Part shown: in pieces, positions 1 through 5,599 of the stretch
Layout: each line of letters opens with the position of its first letter
How positions within the stretch are numbered: position 1 is the stretch's first letter
NCBI GenBank assembly: GCA_900555225.1
Contig: USKL01000064.1
Location: 1 to 7,692 of the forward strand
DNA from: an uncultured Collinsella sp.
Lineage (GTDB): Bacteria > Actinomycetota > Coriobacteriia > Coriobacteriales > Coriobacteriaceae
Direction: 5' to 3'
DNA length: 7,692 bases
Program-made: the position numbers and the translations under genes
The notes under the pieces: generated by a model
Told to the model about the DNA's origin: nothing
Database searches by the model: none
What the model saw: the letters and a program-made list of their open reading frames with translations, nothing else

Positions 1-4
1 CGCC

Positions 5-18
5 AAAATCGCGATTTT
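5..18. repeat. Perfect 14-base palindrome near the window edge
   Basis: AAAATCGCGATTTT reads the same on both strands with no spacer. It lies in the non-coding stretch before the palindromic repeat at 58-92. It could be the end of a terminator or a binding site belonging to a gene outside the window, but nothing here decides this. The rest of 1-148 holds the repeat at 58-92, a short inverted repeat at 106-118 (GGGATT, one base, AATCCC) and the leader of the MFS gene. Confidence 0.4.
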
Positions 19-57
19 CATCGAATGTTGTGACGGTTTAGGCGGCAGCCACGCCGC

Positions 58-92
58 GAATGTGACAAAGAGACTGTCCCTTTGTCACATTC
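58..92. repeat. Interspersed palindrome, copy 1
   Basis: Two 17-base arms are centred on the T at 75, with one mismatch (A at 71 opposite C at 79). The core is GTGACAAAGAGAC / GTCCCTTTGTCAC. It belongs with the copies at 2024-2058 and 3574-3606. A GTG inside the left arm (62-64) is in frame with the downstream transporter and could be mistaken for its start. It is too short to encode anything and resembles a REP-like or small non-autonomous element. Confidence 0.85.
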
Positions 93-148
93 TGTTAGAG
101 TTGCAGGGATTGAATCCCGCTTATTCACGCGACATTGGAGTGACAACC

Positions 149-1390
149 TTGACCGCCGCAACCACGCCAAAAAGTAAGTCAACCGCCGCCGCGCTCTCCC
201 CCGCGCGCACCAATCTTTGCCTGGCGCTGCTCGTGCTGTTGGGATTCTCGCTCGGCTGCTCCGAGTTCGTGGTCATCGGCATCGAAAGCGACCTAGCGAC
301 GGAACTCGGCGTATCGCTTGCCACCGCAGGCCAACTTATTAGCGTGTTCGCACTGATCTACGCTATCTCGACGCCGGTGCTCGCGCTCAGTACGGGGCGT
401 TTTCGCCGCTACCAGCTGCTCGTGTGCTACAGCATCGTCTTTGTGCTCGGCAACCTGGTCATGGCGTTGGCGCCCAACTTCCAGGTGCTGTTCATCTCGC
501 GCATCATCCTGGGCTCCGTCTCGGGCGCACTGCTCGCCGTGGGCGTGACGTACATCCCCGAGCTTCTGTCTCCGCAGCAAACTTCGCTTGCCATCTCGGT
601 GGTATATGGTGCGTTTTCCGTGGCAATGGTCTTTGTCACTTCGATCGGCAAGTTTGTGGCCGACACGCTCGATTGGCACGTGGCCATGTACGGCACGCTG
701 GCCTTTGCCGTTCTGATCTGCGGAGCGCTCGTGGCGTTTATGCCGCGCGCTGGGCAAACCGACGAGCCCGCCACTTTTCGCGAGCAGGCGGGTCTGCTAC
801 GCGAGCCGAGCATCATCACCGGCATGCTCATCTTTTTGTTTGGCGTGGGGTCGGTCTACGTTTTCTACGGCTACGTGACGCCTTATCTTGAGCAGGTGCT
901 GGGCATGGGCACGGTCGAAGCCAGTACCACGCTCATGGCCTACGGCGTGTTCTGCCTGATCTCGAACATCCTGGGCGGATGGATCGATGCGCGCTTTGGC
1001 ATGAAGGCGCTACTCGTGACGTTTGTGCTGCAGGCTGCAGCGTTACTCGGACTGTTTGCTGTGGGCGGCACCATGCCGCTCGCGCTGGTCTTTGTCTTTA
1101 GCCTGGCGCTGCTCATGTACCTGTTCTCGGTGTCGTGCATCACGCACTTTATGGACGTGGCACGCAGCCGCCATCCCAAGTCGATGGTACTCGCAAGTTC
1201 GGTTGAGCCCATGGCGTTTAACGTCGGCATCTCGTTTGGCACCGCAGTGGGCGGCACCGTGGTAAGCAGCGTTGGCATTGCATATGTAGGCGCAGTGGGT
1301 GCCGCGTTCTCGCTTGTGGCCTGGGTGCTTACGCTGGTGACGATTAAGTTGGCTCGCTGGGAACGCAAGAGGGCGATGGCGCAGGCGTAG
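149..1390 (+). CDS. MFS transporter, DHA1/AraJ-type drug or sugar efflux family
   Basis: A 413-residue integral membrane protein, the usual size for a 12-helix major facilitator. After a polar N-terminus, the first helix (about residues 22-44) carries GCSEFVVIG, matching the SEF/TEF signature of AraJ/YdhP-like DHA1 exporters. The loop GRFRRY (83-88) is the helix 2-3 motif, and ISRIILGSVSGALLA (116-130) is the helix 4 motif with its conserved Arg. A polar central loop at about residues 200-220 separates the two six-helix halves. I chose TTG at 149 because GGAG at 137-140 sits eight bases upstream. The frame is open back to GTG 62, but that stretch translates the palindrome (TKRLSLCHI) and is not transporter-like. 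Family membership is clear. Substrate is unknown; proton-driven export of a drug, sugar or amino acid is inference from the family. The phosphatase follows after 45 bases and may share its transcript. Confidence 0.9.
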   Translation: MTAATTPKSKSTAAALSPARTNLCLALLVLLGFSLGCSEFVVIGIESDLATELGVSLATAGQLISVFALIYAISTPVLALSTGRFRRYQLLVCYSIVFVLGNLVMALAPNFQVLFISRIILGSVSGALLAVGVTYIPELLSPQQTSLAISVVYGAFSVAMVFVTSIGKFVADTLDWHVAMYGTLAFAVLICGALVAFMPRAGQTDEPATFREQAGLLREPSIITGMLIFLFGVGSVYVFYGYVTPYLEQVLGMGTVEASTTLMAYGVFCLISNILGGWIDARFGMKALLVTFVLQAAALLGLFAVGGTMPLALVFVFSLALLMYLFSVSCITHFMDVARSRHPKSMVLASSVEPMAFNVGISFGTAVGGTVVSSVGIAYVGAVGAAFSLVAWVLTLVTIKLARWERKRAMAQA

Positions 1391-1435
1391 ATGCGATACT
1401 CGAGCTCGATGATGGCGATCGAAAGGAAACCGCAT

Positions 1436-1882
1436 ATGCAACGTGTACTGTTCATCTGCTATGGAAACATCTGCCGCTCGACGATGGCCGAGTCGGTGTT
1501 TACCGAGCTCGTGCGCCGCGCTGGGCGCGAGGCGGAGTTTGCCATCGATTCCGCGGCGACCTCGACCGAGGAGATCGGCAACCCGCCACACCACGGTACC
1601 GTTGCCAAGCTACGCGAGGTCGGGATTCCCGTCGTCGCACATCGCGCACGTCAGGTGCGTCGCGCGGAGTATGGCGACTGGGACCACATTGTCTATATGG
1701 ACGACGAGAACGCCCGCGCCCTGTACCGAATTTTTGGGAAGGACCCCGATGGCAAGATCTCGCGCCTGCTCGATTGGACCGATCGCCCCGGCGACGTGGC
1801 CGACCCCTGGTACACCGGCAATTTCGACGCCACCTACCGCGATGTACTCGCCGGTTGCACCGCCATGCTCGAGCAGCTGTAG
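1436..1882 (+). CDS. Low-molecular-weight protein-tyrosine phosphatase
   Basis: A 148-residue cytoplasmic protein of normal LMW-PTP length. The active-site loop CX5RS is CYGNICRS at residues 8-15: nucleophile Cys8, phosphate-binding Arg14 and a second loop Cys13. The general-acid loop is DPWY at 123-126 with Asp123, and the YMDDEN stretch at 87-92 is typical of the family. It should hydrolyse phosphotyrosine through a cysteinyl-phosphate intermediate; arsenate reductase-type activity exists in this fold but is less likely given the intact D-P loop. ATG 1436 was chosen because AAAGGA at 1422-1427 lies eight bases upstream; the frame opens at 1391, right after the MFS stop, without a good ribosome site. 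No kinase or exopolysaccharide gene is adjacent, so its target is unknown. Tyr9 replaces the Leu often found after the catalytic Cys. Confidence 0.95.
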   Translation: MQRVLFICYGNICRSTMAESVFTELVRRAGREAEFAIDSAATSTEEIGNPPHHGTVAKLREVGIPVVAHRARQVRRAEYGDWDHIVYMDDENARALYRIFGKDPDGKISRLLDWTDRPGDVADPWYTGNFDATYRDVLAGCTAMLEQL

Positions 1883-1925
1883 GCGCTCGGGCGGCGCGGG
1901 CACACGGGCCACGCCATCGGCATAA

Positions 1926-1995
1926 AACGAGCGTGGATTTTCTCCCACTTTGAGCGTTCGAGTGCGCTCTAAACGGGAGAAAATCCACGCTCGTT
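1926..1995. terminator. Long perfect hairpin between convergent genes, possible bidirectional terminator
   Basis: Two perfectly complementary 21-base arms (1926-1946 and 1975-1995) surround a 28-base loop, which itself contains GAGCG (1952-1956) and CGCTC (1965-1969). It lies 43 bases after the phosphatase stop and 73 bases after the ATPase stop on the opposite strand. Read on the minus strand the stem ends in CGTTTTATG, a short U run; on the plus strand there is no real U tract. It could end transcription from one or both sides, but it also looks like a mobile inverted-repeat unit because its arm recurs at 2004-2023. Confidence 0.55.
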
Positions 1996-2003
1996 ATCTC
2001 GGT

Positions 2004-2023
2004 GGGAGAAAATCCACACTCAT
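2004..2023 (+). repeat. Third, diverged copy of the hairpin arm
   Basis: GGGAGAAAATCCACACTCAT repeats the right arm of the hairpin (from 1975) after 29 bases, with G to A changes near the end. The two direct copies are separated by only eight or nine bases. It abuts the palindrome starting at 2024, so two repeat families are stacked in one gap. Confidence 0.75.
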
Positions 2024-2058
2024 GAATGTGACAAAGGGACTGTCCCTTTGCCACATCC
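2024..2058. repeat. Interspersed palindrome, copy 2 (decayed right arm)
   Basis: The left arm and core are identical to copy 3 (GTGACAAAGGGAC, T, GTCCCTTTG). The right arm has changed near its end (CCACATCC instead of TCACATTC). It starts 11 bases beyond the stop codon of the minus-strand ATPase gene, so it would form a hairpin in that gene's 3' untranslated RNA. Confidence 0.85.
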
Positions 2059-2068
2059 GGGACCGGCC

Positions 2069-3430
2069 CTAGACCGGCTTGACCTCCAGCTTTATCCCCT
2101 CGGCGCAGGAGTCGCCCAAAACATCCGAAAGGGCCCAGGTCGCATATAGCGGCAAATAGAGAACCGCTCCGTTGCGCTCAACGTTGCCTCTCGAGAAAAC
2201 AATCCCGAGCCTTACGCCATATTCAGCCGTATCAAGCACATGACCGAGCGCAGCGTGCGCGTGGTAATAGGAGCCCGATTTAACCTCGATCGGAACAGCC
2301 GTCCCATCCGGTCCGTCGACCACAAAGTCCACTTCACCGCGCTTTTTTGTCTGATAGTAGTAAAGCTGGCGATTTTGGGCAGCCAGCTGCTGGGCCACCA
2401 CGTTTTCGTAAATGCCGCCCAGATTGGGCTCCTTGCTATCAAGATACGCCGCTTGGGCGACTCCAACGGGGTAGCGCGCCATCAACATGCCCGTATCCGA
2501 TTGGTATAGCTTGAACTGCGATGGCCGTGCCGTCTTGAGCAGGGGCGACTTTGGCTCGGTTACGATATCGGCTTTGAGAGCAACGCCGGCATCGACAAGC
2601 CAGACAAAATCTCGCTGGTACTTCTCATAATGCGCCTTGGGGTCAATGGAATTGAGCACGAAACGCTTGTGTTCGCCCTCAAGCATAATGGGGAGCTGAT
2701 CGTAGATGCTCTGCACCTGAAGGGCACGCCCGCTTGCATACTTGGAAATATCCCGTCGGTACTGTTCGTTGAGCTCTGACTGTAGCTGACGAACAGAGGC
2801 AAGGTCGCCCTGCGTGTCAAGGAAACGCTGCACGACCTCCGGCATTCCGCCGACAACGGTATAGGTCCTGAAGTTTGCCATCATCGCGTCATGAATGTAA
2901 TCAGGAATGGGCCTCTCGCTGATACACGCGTTACGTATCGTTTGGCGAGCCCCCTCGCTCACCCCGGTTGCCCAGCAAAACTCCTCAAAATCGAGCGGGA
3001 ACATCCTAAGCTCGTGGACATACCCCACGGGATAGGACCTGACGCCCTTGAACTGAGTCCCGAGCATTGACCCCGAAAACGCCCAGCGGCACCTCCCGTC
3101 CTCAACAAGGAACTTTGCCATCGTCATGATGTCGGGGGCCTCTTGGACCTCATCGATAAACACGAGCGTTTTGCCTGGTGCAATCGACTTTCCCGAAAGA
3201 AGCGTCACCCTGCTGATGAAATCATCGGCATCCCGCGCCTCGAGAAGAGCATCTTTTGCCTGGCGATTTTCCATGAGGTTAAGCTCGATGTAGGTTGCAT
3301 GGTTGGCTTTGCCAAATGCGCGAATCGAATAGCTTTTGCCGATCTGGCGAGAACCCGTAATGAATAAGGCCTTTTGCTCGACAGACTTCAGCCAGCGCTC
3401 CAGCTCTGCCGCTATTTTCCTGCGCAGCAT
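2069..3430 (-). CDS. AAA ATPase with DUF4143 C-terminal domain
   Basis: A 453-residue cytoplasmic protein of the AAA_14 plus DUF4143 family, at normal length. The N-terminal ATPase has Walker A GSRQIGKS (26-33), Walker B LVFIDEVQ (89-96, Asp93/Glu94), the sensor stretch FSGS (119-122) and the family signatures YPVG (133-136) and PLDFEEF. GGMPEVV (194-200) leads into the second half. The C-terminal domain has GEVDFVVD (365-372) and IEVKSG (381-386), the D...ExK pattern of the PD-(D/E)XK fold to which DUF4143 belongs. The biological role of this family is not established; ATP binding is secure, nuclease activity is inference. ATG 3430 is preferred because GGGGAG lies just upstream (within 3434-3443); TTG 3454 or ATG 3451 would add seven or eight residues without a ribosome site. 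It is a single gene with its own AT-rich leader and a palindrome copy on each side, suggesting an acquired accessory gene. Confidence 0.92.
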   Translation of the reverse strand: MLRRKIAAELERWLKSVEQKALFITGSRQIGKSYSIRAFGKANHATYIELNLMENRQAKDALLEARDADDFISRVTLLSGKSIAPGKTLVFIDEVQEAPDIMTMAKFLVEDGRCRWAFSGSMLGTQFKGVRSYPVGYVHELRMFPLDFEEFCWATGVSEGARQTIRNACISERPIPDYIHDAMMANFRTYTVVGGMPEVVQRFLDTQGDLASVRQLQSELNEQYRRDISKYASGRALQVQSIYDQLPIMLEGEHKRFVLNSIDPKAHYEKYQRDFVWLVDAGVALKADIVTEPKSPLLKTARPSQFKLYQSDTGMLMARYPVGVAQAAYLDSKEPNLGGIYENVVAQQLAAQNRQLYYYQTKKRGEVDFVVDGPDGTAVPIEVKSGSYYHAHAALGHVLDTAEYGVRLGIVFSRGNVERNGAVLYLPLYATWALSDVLGDSCAEGIKLEVKPV

Positions 3431-3480
3431 AGGCTCTCCCCTCAGTGTCATCAAATGAAATGCAAAGTTTTATACGCTTG

Positions 3481-3509
3481 ATTATCGATAAAACGTAGAA
3501 TTTTTAGAA
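3481..3509 (-). promoter_or_regulatory. Candidate promoter of the ATPase gene
   Basis: On the minus strand TTCTAA (3504-3509) and GATAAT (3481-3486) are spaced by 17 bases, upstream of the ATPase start at 3430. The -10 is five of six to consensus, the -35 only three of six. Two symmetric sequences overlap it: TTATCGATAA (3482-3491) and TTTTAG-AAC-CTAAAA (3502-3516). A ten-base direct repeat ATGAAATGCA (3455-3464, 3521-3530) brackets the region. These could be operator sites, but AT-rich DNA gives such symmetry easily. Confidence 0.35.
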
Positions 3510-3573
3510 CCTAAAATCGGATGAAATGCAGAGATTTGAGATTACAAGCACAATAGAAGGAACACCACCGGCG

Positions 3574-3606
3574 AATGTGACAAAGGGACTGTCCCTTTGT
3601 CACATT
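3574..3606. repeat. Interspersed palindrome, copy 3 (perfect)
   Basis: Two perfect 16-base arms are centred on the T at 3590: AATGTGACAAAGGGAC and its complement. It begins eight bases after the stop codon of the minus-strand TIGR04076-type gene (stop at 3615-3617), so it would form a strong stem in the 3' end of that transcript. There is no following U run, so RNA stabilisation is as plausible as termination. It lies 144 bases upstream of the ATPase start. Confidence 0.9.
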
Positions 3607-3614
3607 GCGCTCGA

Positions 3615-3944
3615 CTACTCGTCGACGATCTCGGCAAGCCAGACGTTCAGCGTATCGACCTCGGGACAGCAGAACTTTGCCGTACCGGGCTCGTTGCCAG
3701 GCACGGTTCCGCCATAGCGCAGGATATCGATATAGGGAAAGCCCACATGGCAGGCCATGGCGCACATCTTGCCGCGATCTCGGTCAAAGTCAAAAACGTC
3801 GCCCGGCTTGTGGCCATGGTGGCAGCGACACGCACCCAGCTGGTCCACGCAGCTCACGCGGATACGCGGCCGCTTGCCCCGCGGCGCGCCGAGCGGCTTG
3901 TTCTCGCCCACAGGCTTGGCGCCGCCCTCGCCAGCATTACTCAT
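3615..3944 (-). CDS. TIGR04076 family small cysteine-rich protein
   Basis: A 109-residue soluble protein. After a basic, low-complexity N-terminus (about 1-27), the core has CHHGHKPGDVFDFD (41-54), CAMACHVGFPYIDILRYGG (61-79) and CCPE (92-95). These match the TIGR04076 pattern as I remember it (C..GHK.GD.F, C.MA.H..YPY...LR.GG, CPDP). The family has no established function. The conserved cysteines and histidines make a metal site or redox role possible, but that is inference. I start it at ATG 3944, whose ATG lies inside the last codons of the kinase gene (ATGAGTAA, eight-base overlap), so translation is probably coupled; a TTG two codons earlier (3950) is also open. The 30-residue N-terminal extension seems longer than the core family needs. 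Confidence 0.82.
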   Translation of the reverse strand: MSNAGEGGAKPVGENKPLGAPRGKRPRIRVSCVDQLGACRCHHGHKPGDVFDFDRDRGKMCAMACHVGFPYIDILRYGGTVPGNEPGTAKFCCPEVDTLNVWLAEIVDE

Positions 3945-4761
3945 GGTCAATCACATCCAGGCAGGCCTCGATGGGCAGGCCGGCGGACTTGTCCTCTTGG
4001 TCGGCATTGCGCTCGATAAGCTCAGCCACCACACGCATGGCATCGGACGTCGCGCGCTGCAGACTCCAACCTGCCATAACGCGGCCGACGAGCACCGCCG
4101 AGAACGTGTCGCCCGTGCCCGGGAAATAGACCGGGATCAGGTCGAAGGGAATCGTGAAGTACTCCCCCGCCACATGGTCGTAACCGATGACGACATTCGC
4201 ACCGTCGACCACAGCGCTCGTAATGACCACCGACTTGGCGCCCAGGGCACGCACGGCATCCACAAGAGTGCGGCCCTCATCGGGCGTGATTTGCTCGGCA
4301 ATGGGCGTATCGGTGAGCAGGCACGCCTCGGTGTAGTTTGGCACCGCATAGTCGGCGCACTCGAGCAGGCTGCGCATGAGACCGATCGTGGACTCGGGCA
4401 CGCCGGCGTAGAGCTTGCCGTTGTCGCCCATGATGGGGTCGACGAACACCTTGGTACCCTTTTGCGCGCGACGGTGGCAGAAGTCCGAAATGATGCGCGT
4501 CTCTTCCTCGGTCACGATAAAGCCGGTAGAGATGGCGTCGAACTCAAAGCCGAGCTCCTCCCAGATGGCGAGGCTCTGGCGCACGTACTCGGTGGTGTCG
4601 TGGATGTAGAACTTGGGATAGTTGAGCGTATCGGACACAAGTGCCGTCGGCAGGTTGTGGATGCGGTAGCCCATGTGCGACAGCACCGGCAGCATGGCGG
4701 AAAGCGCGACCTTGCCGTAGCCGCACATATCGTTGATCAGCAGCAGCTGAGTGTTCTTCAT
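3937..4761 (-). CDS. Pyridoxal/pyridoxamine kinase (ribokinase fold)
   Basis: A 274-residue cytoplasmic kinase of the PfkB/ribokinase superfamily, close to normal PdxY/PdxK length. The N-terminus LLINDMCGYGKVALSAMLP (6-24) is the Gram-positive-type version of the substrate-binding segment. DPIMGDNGKLY (108-118) is the vitamin B6 kinase motif, PNYTEACLLT (141-150) the N..E motif, and FPGTGDTFSAVLVG (213-226) supplies the anion hole GTGD with the expected catalytic base Asp218. It should phosphorylate pyridoxal, pyridoxamine or pyridoxine with ATP in the B6 salvage pathway. Some relatives phosphorylate the thiamine precursor HMP, so specificity is not certain; I give no symbol for that reason. 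ATG 4761 was chosen because AAGGGAG (4768-4774) sits six bases upstream; the frame stays open to 4863 with unrelated sequence. The downstream TIGR04076 gene overlaps its stop. No strong promoter is visible upstream; TACACT on the minus strand (4812-4817) is only a weak -10 candidate. Confidence 0.9.
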   Translation of the reverse strand: MKNTQLLLINDMCGYGKVALSAMLPVLSHMGYRIHNLPTALVSDTLNYPKFYIHDTTEYVRQSLAIWEELGFEFDAISTGFIVTEEETRIISDFCHRRAQKGTKVFVDPIMGDNGKLYAGVPESTIGLMRSLLECADYAVPNYTEACLLTDTPIAEQITPDEGRTLVDAVRALGAKSVVITSAVVDGANVVIGYDHVAGEYFTIPFDLIPVYFPGTGDTFSAVLVGRVMAGWSLQRATSDAMRVVAELIERNADQEDKSAGLPIEACLDVIDHE

Positions 4762-4889
4762 GAGGGTCTCCCTTGGTTCGGGCACGGCGCAGCAGCGCCA
4801 CAGTGCGACTAAGTGTAGCGCAGGGGACGTTGTGAGCGGGCGCCAGGGTCGCGAAGAGCGCATTGTTGCGGAAAGGTTTCGGAAATGGG

Positions 4890-4914
4890 GGGCATAGGCC
4901 TTGCGGCCATGCCC
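4890..4914. repeat. GC-rich hairpin in the divergent intergenic region
   Basis: GGGCAT (4890-4895) pairs with ATGCCC (4909-4914), and an inner GGCC/GGCC pair closes a TTGC loop with one bulged A. It lies between the kinase and marR starts. On the minus strand it would be in the kinase leader if that promoter is far upstream. No U run follows on either strand. A smaller ACGCT/AGCGT stem is at 4945-4957. Confidence 0.45.
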
Positions 4915-4963
4915 GACGATTGAACGTCAGATTGCCGCTTAGGAACGCTTGCAGCGTCGAGCG

Positions 4964-4991
4964 GTTACGGCGTTTGGTAAAGCGCCGTAAC
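4964..4991. repeat. Strong hairpin upstream of the marR promoter
   Basis: GTTACGGCG (4964-4972) and CGCCGTAAC (4983-4991) are perfect complements. Adding TTT/AAG makes about 12 pairs around a GGTA loop with one G-T wobble. AACTT-AAT-AAGTT (4989-5001) overlaps its right edge. It ends 17 bases before the -35 box of the marR promoter, so it is not part of that RNA. It may be a protein-binding site or the 5' leader structure of a minus-strand transcript. Confidence 0.6.
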
Positions 4992-5008
4992 TTAATAAGT
5001 TTGGTACC

Positions 5009-5037
5009 TTGACATTCATTTCTCATGCTCCTAGATT
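5009..5037 (+). promoter_or_regulatory. Sigma-70-type promoter of the marR-ABC operon
   Basis: TTGACA (5009-5014) is a perfect -35 box. After exactly 17 bases comes TAGATT (5032-5037), four of six to the -10 consensus. Transcription would start near 5044, about 50 bases before the marR ATG. This is the best promoter in the window. Confidence 0.75.
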
Positions 5038-5071
5038 GGTTAGGCACAAAACAATTCCACTACCTAACTAA
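5036..5071. promoter_or_regulatory. Inverted repeat overlapping the marR transcription start, putative operator
   Basis: TTGGTTAGGCA (5036-5046) matches the complement of TACCTAACTAA (5061-5071) at 9 of 11 positions, with 14 bases between. It begins at the end of the -10 box and covers the expected start point, the usual place for a self-repressing MarR protein to bind. The half-site would be TTRGTTAGG. Binding is inferred from position and symmetry only. Confidence 0.5.
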
Positions 5072-5092
5072 AGAAAGGAGCAACACTAATTC

Positions 5093-5599
5093 ATGTGCGA
5101 TGAACCTCTTAACCTTTGTTCGCACGAGCCCGACGGCGACCCGTCACAGTCGGCGGATGCACCCGAAGCGGTTAGCTCAGAAGACAAGCTTGCCAAGCGC
5201 ATCCTCAATGGCCTGGGCTTTTGCGGCCATTACATGCATTTTCATGGCGGAGGCGTGTCCGGCAAGGCGCCCATCATCTGCCTGCTGGCCAAGCAACCCG
5301 GCGGCGAGATGTCGCAGCAGGAACTCGGCATGCACTTTGACCTCAAGCCGGGGTCGCTTTCCGAGATCCTGTCCAAGCTCGAGCTCAACGGCCTCATCGA
5401 GCGCAGCCGTAACCCCAAGGATCGACGGCAGCTCACCATTCGCCTGACCGAAACCGGCCGGGAAAACGCCCGCATCGACCAGGCGGCCCGCATCCGCTTT
5501 AGAGAACAGGCCTTTGGTGCCCTCACCCACGACGAGCGCGAGCAGCTCGCCGAAATGCTCGAGAAAATCCGTGTAACCTGGGAGGAACTGGATGATTAA
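5093..5599 (+). CDS. MarR-family winged-helix transcriptional regulator
   Basis: A 168-residue DNA-binding protein. After a polar, acidic tail (1-30) and a first helix, the winged helix-turn-helix runs from about 60 to 125. MSQQELGMHFDLKPGSLSEI (73-92) holds the recognition helix, followed by LSKLELNGLIERSRNPKDRR with the MarR wing signature (DRR at 110-112) and LTIRLTETG. A C-terminal helix (about 145-165) should form the dimer interface. Before the HTH is an unusual cluster, CGHYMHFHGGG (Cys44, His46, His49, His51), which might bind metal or sense redox state; this is inference. It probably represses its own operon, including the ABC exporter, and is relieved by an unknown ligand. ATG 5093 follows AAAGGAG (5074-5080) with a rather long 12-base spacer. 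Its end overlaps the exporter gene by eight bases (ATGATTAA). Confidence 0.92.
   Translation: MCDEPLNLCSHEPDGDPSQSADAPEAVSSEDKLAKRILNGLGFCGHYMHFHGGGVSGKAPIICLLAKQPGGEMSQQELGMHFDLKPGSLSEILSKLELNGLIERSRNPKDRRQLTIRLTETGRENARIDQAARIRFREQAFGALTHDEREQLAEMLEKIRVTWEELDD

Noticed and set aside
58..92. CRP/FNR-type binding site in the palindrome (TGTGAC...GTCACA)
   Set aside because: The half-sites are too far apart (about 20 bases between TGTGA and TCACA, where CRP sites have six), and copies lie downstream of genes as often as upstream.
81..110. Outward-facing promoter using TTGTCA in the palindrome arm as a -35 box
   Set aside because: TTGTCA is five of six to consensus, but no acceptable -10 lies 16-18 bases downstream of copy 1 (the sequence there is around AGGGAT).
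101..120. tRNA 3' fragment suggested by AGGGATTGAATCCC
   Set aside because: No T-loop GGTTCRA pattern, no acceptor stem partner and no room for the other arms; it is just a short inverted repeat.
1926..2023. Possible CRISPR array
   Set aside because: There are only three arm copies, one inverted, with a 28-base loop and an 8-9 base gap; no regular spacers and no cas genes.
2069..3430. ATPase gene as part of a defence or toxin-antitoxin system
   Set aside because: It stands alone with no partner gene, and the family has no established defence role; flanking genes are ordinary metabolism and transport.
3757..4812. Antisense open frame (351 codons) opposite the kinase and small protein
   Set aside because: It covers the kinase gene almost exactly, is His/Gly/Arg-rich and has no recognisable motif; the kinase motifs on the other strand are unambiguous.
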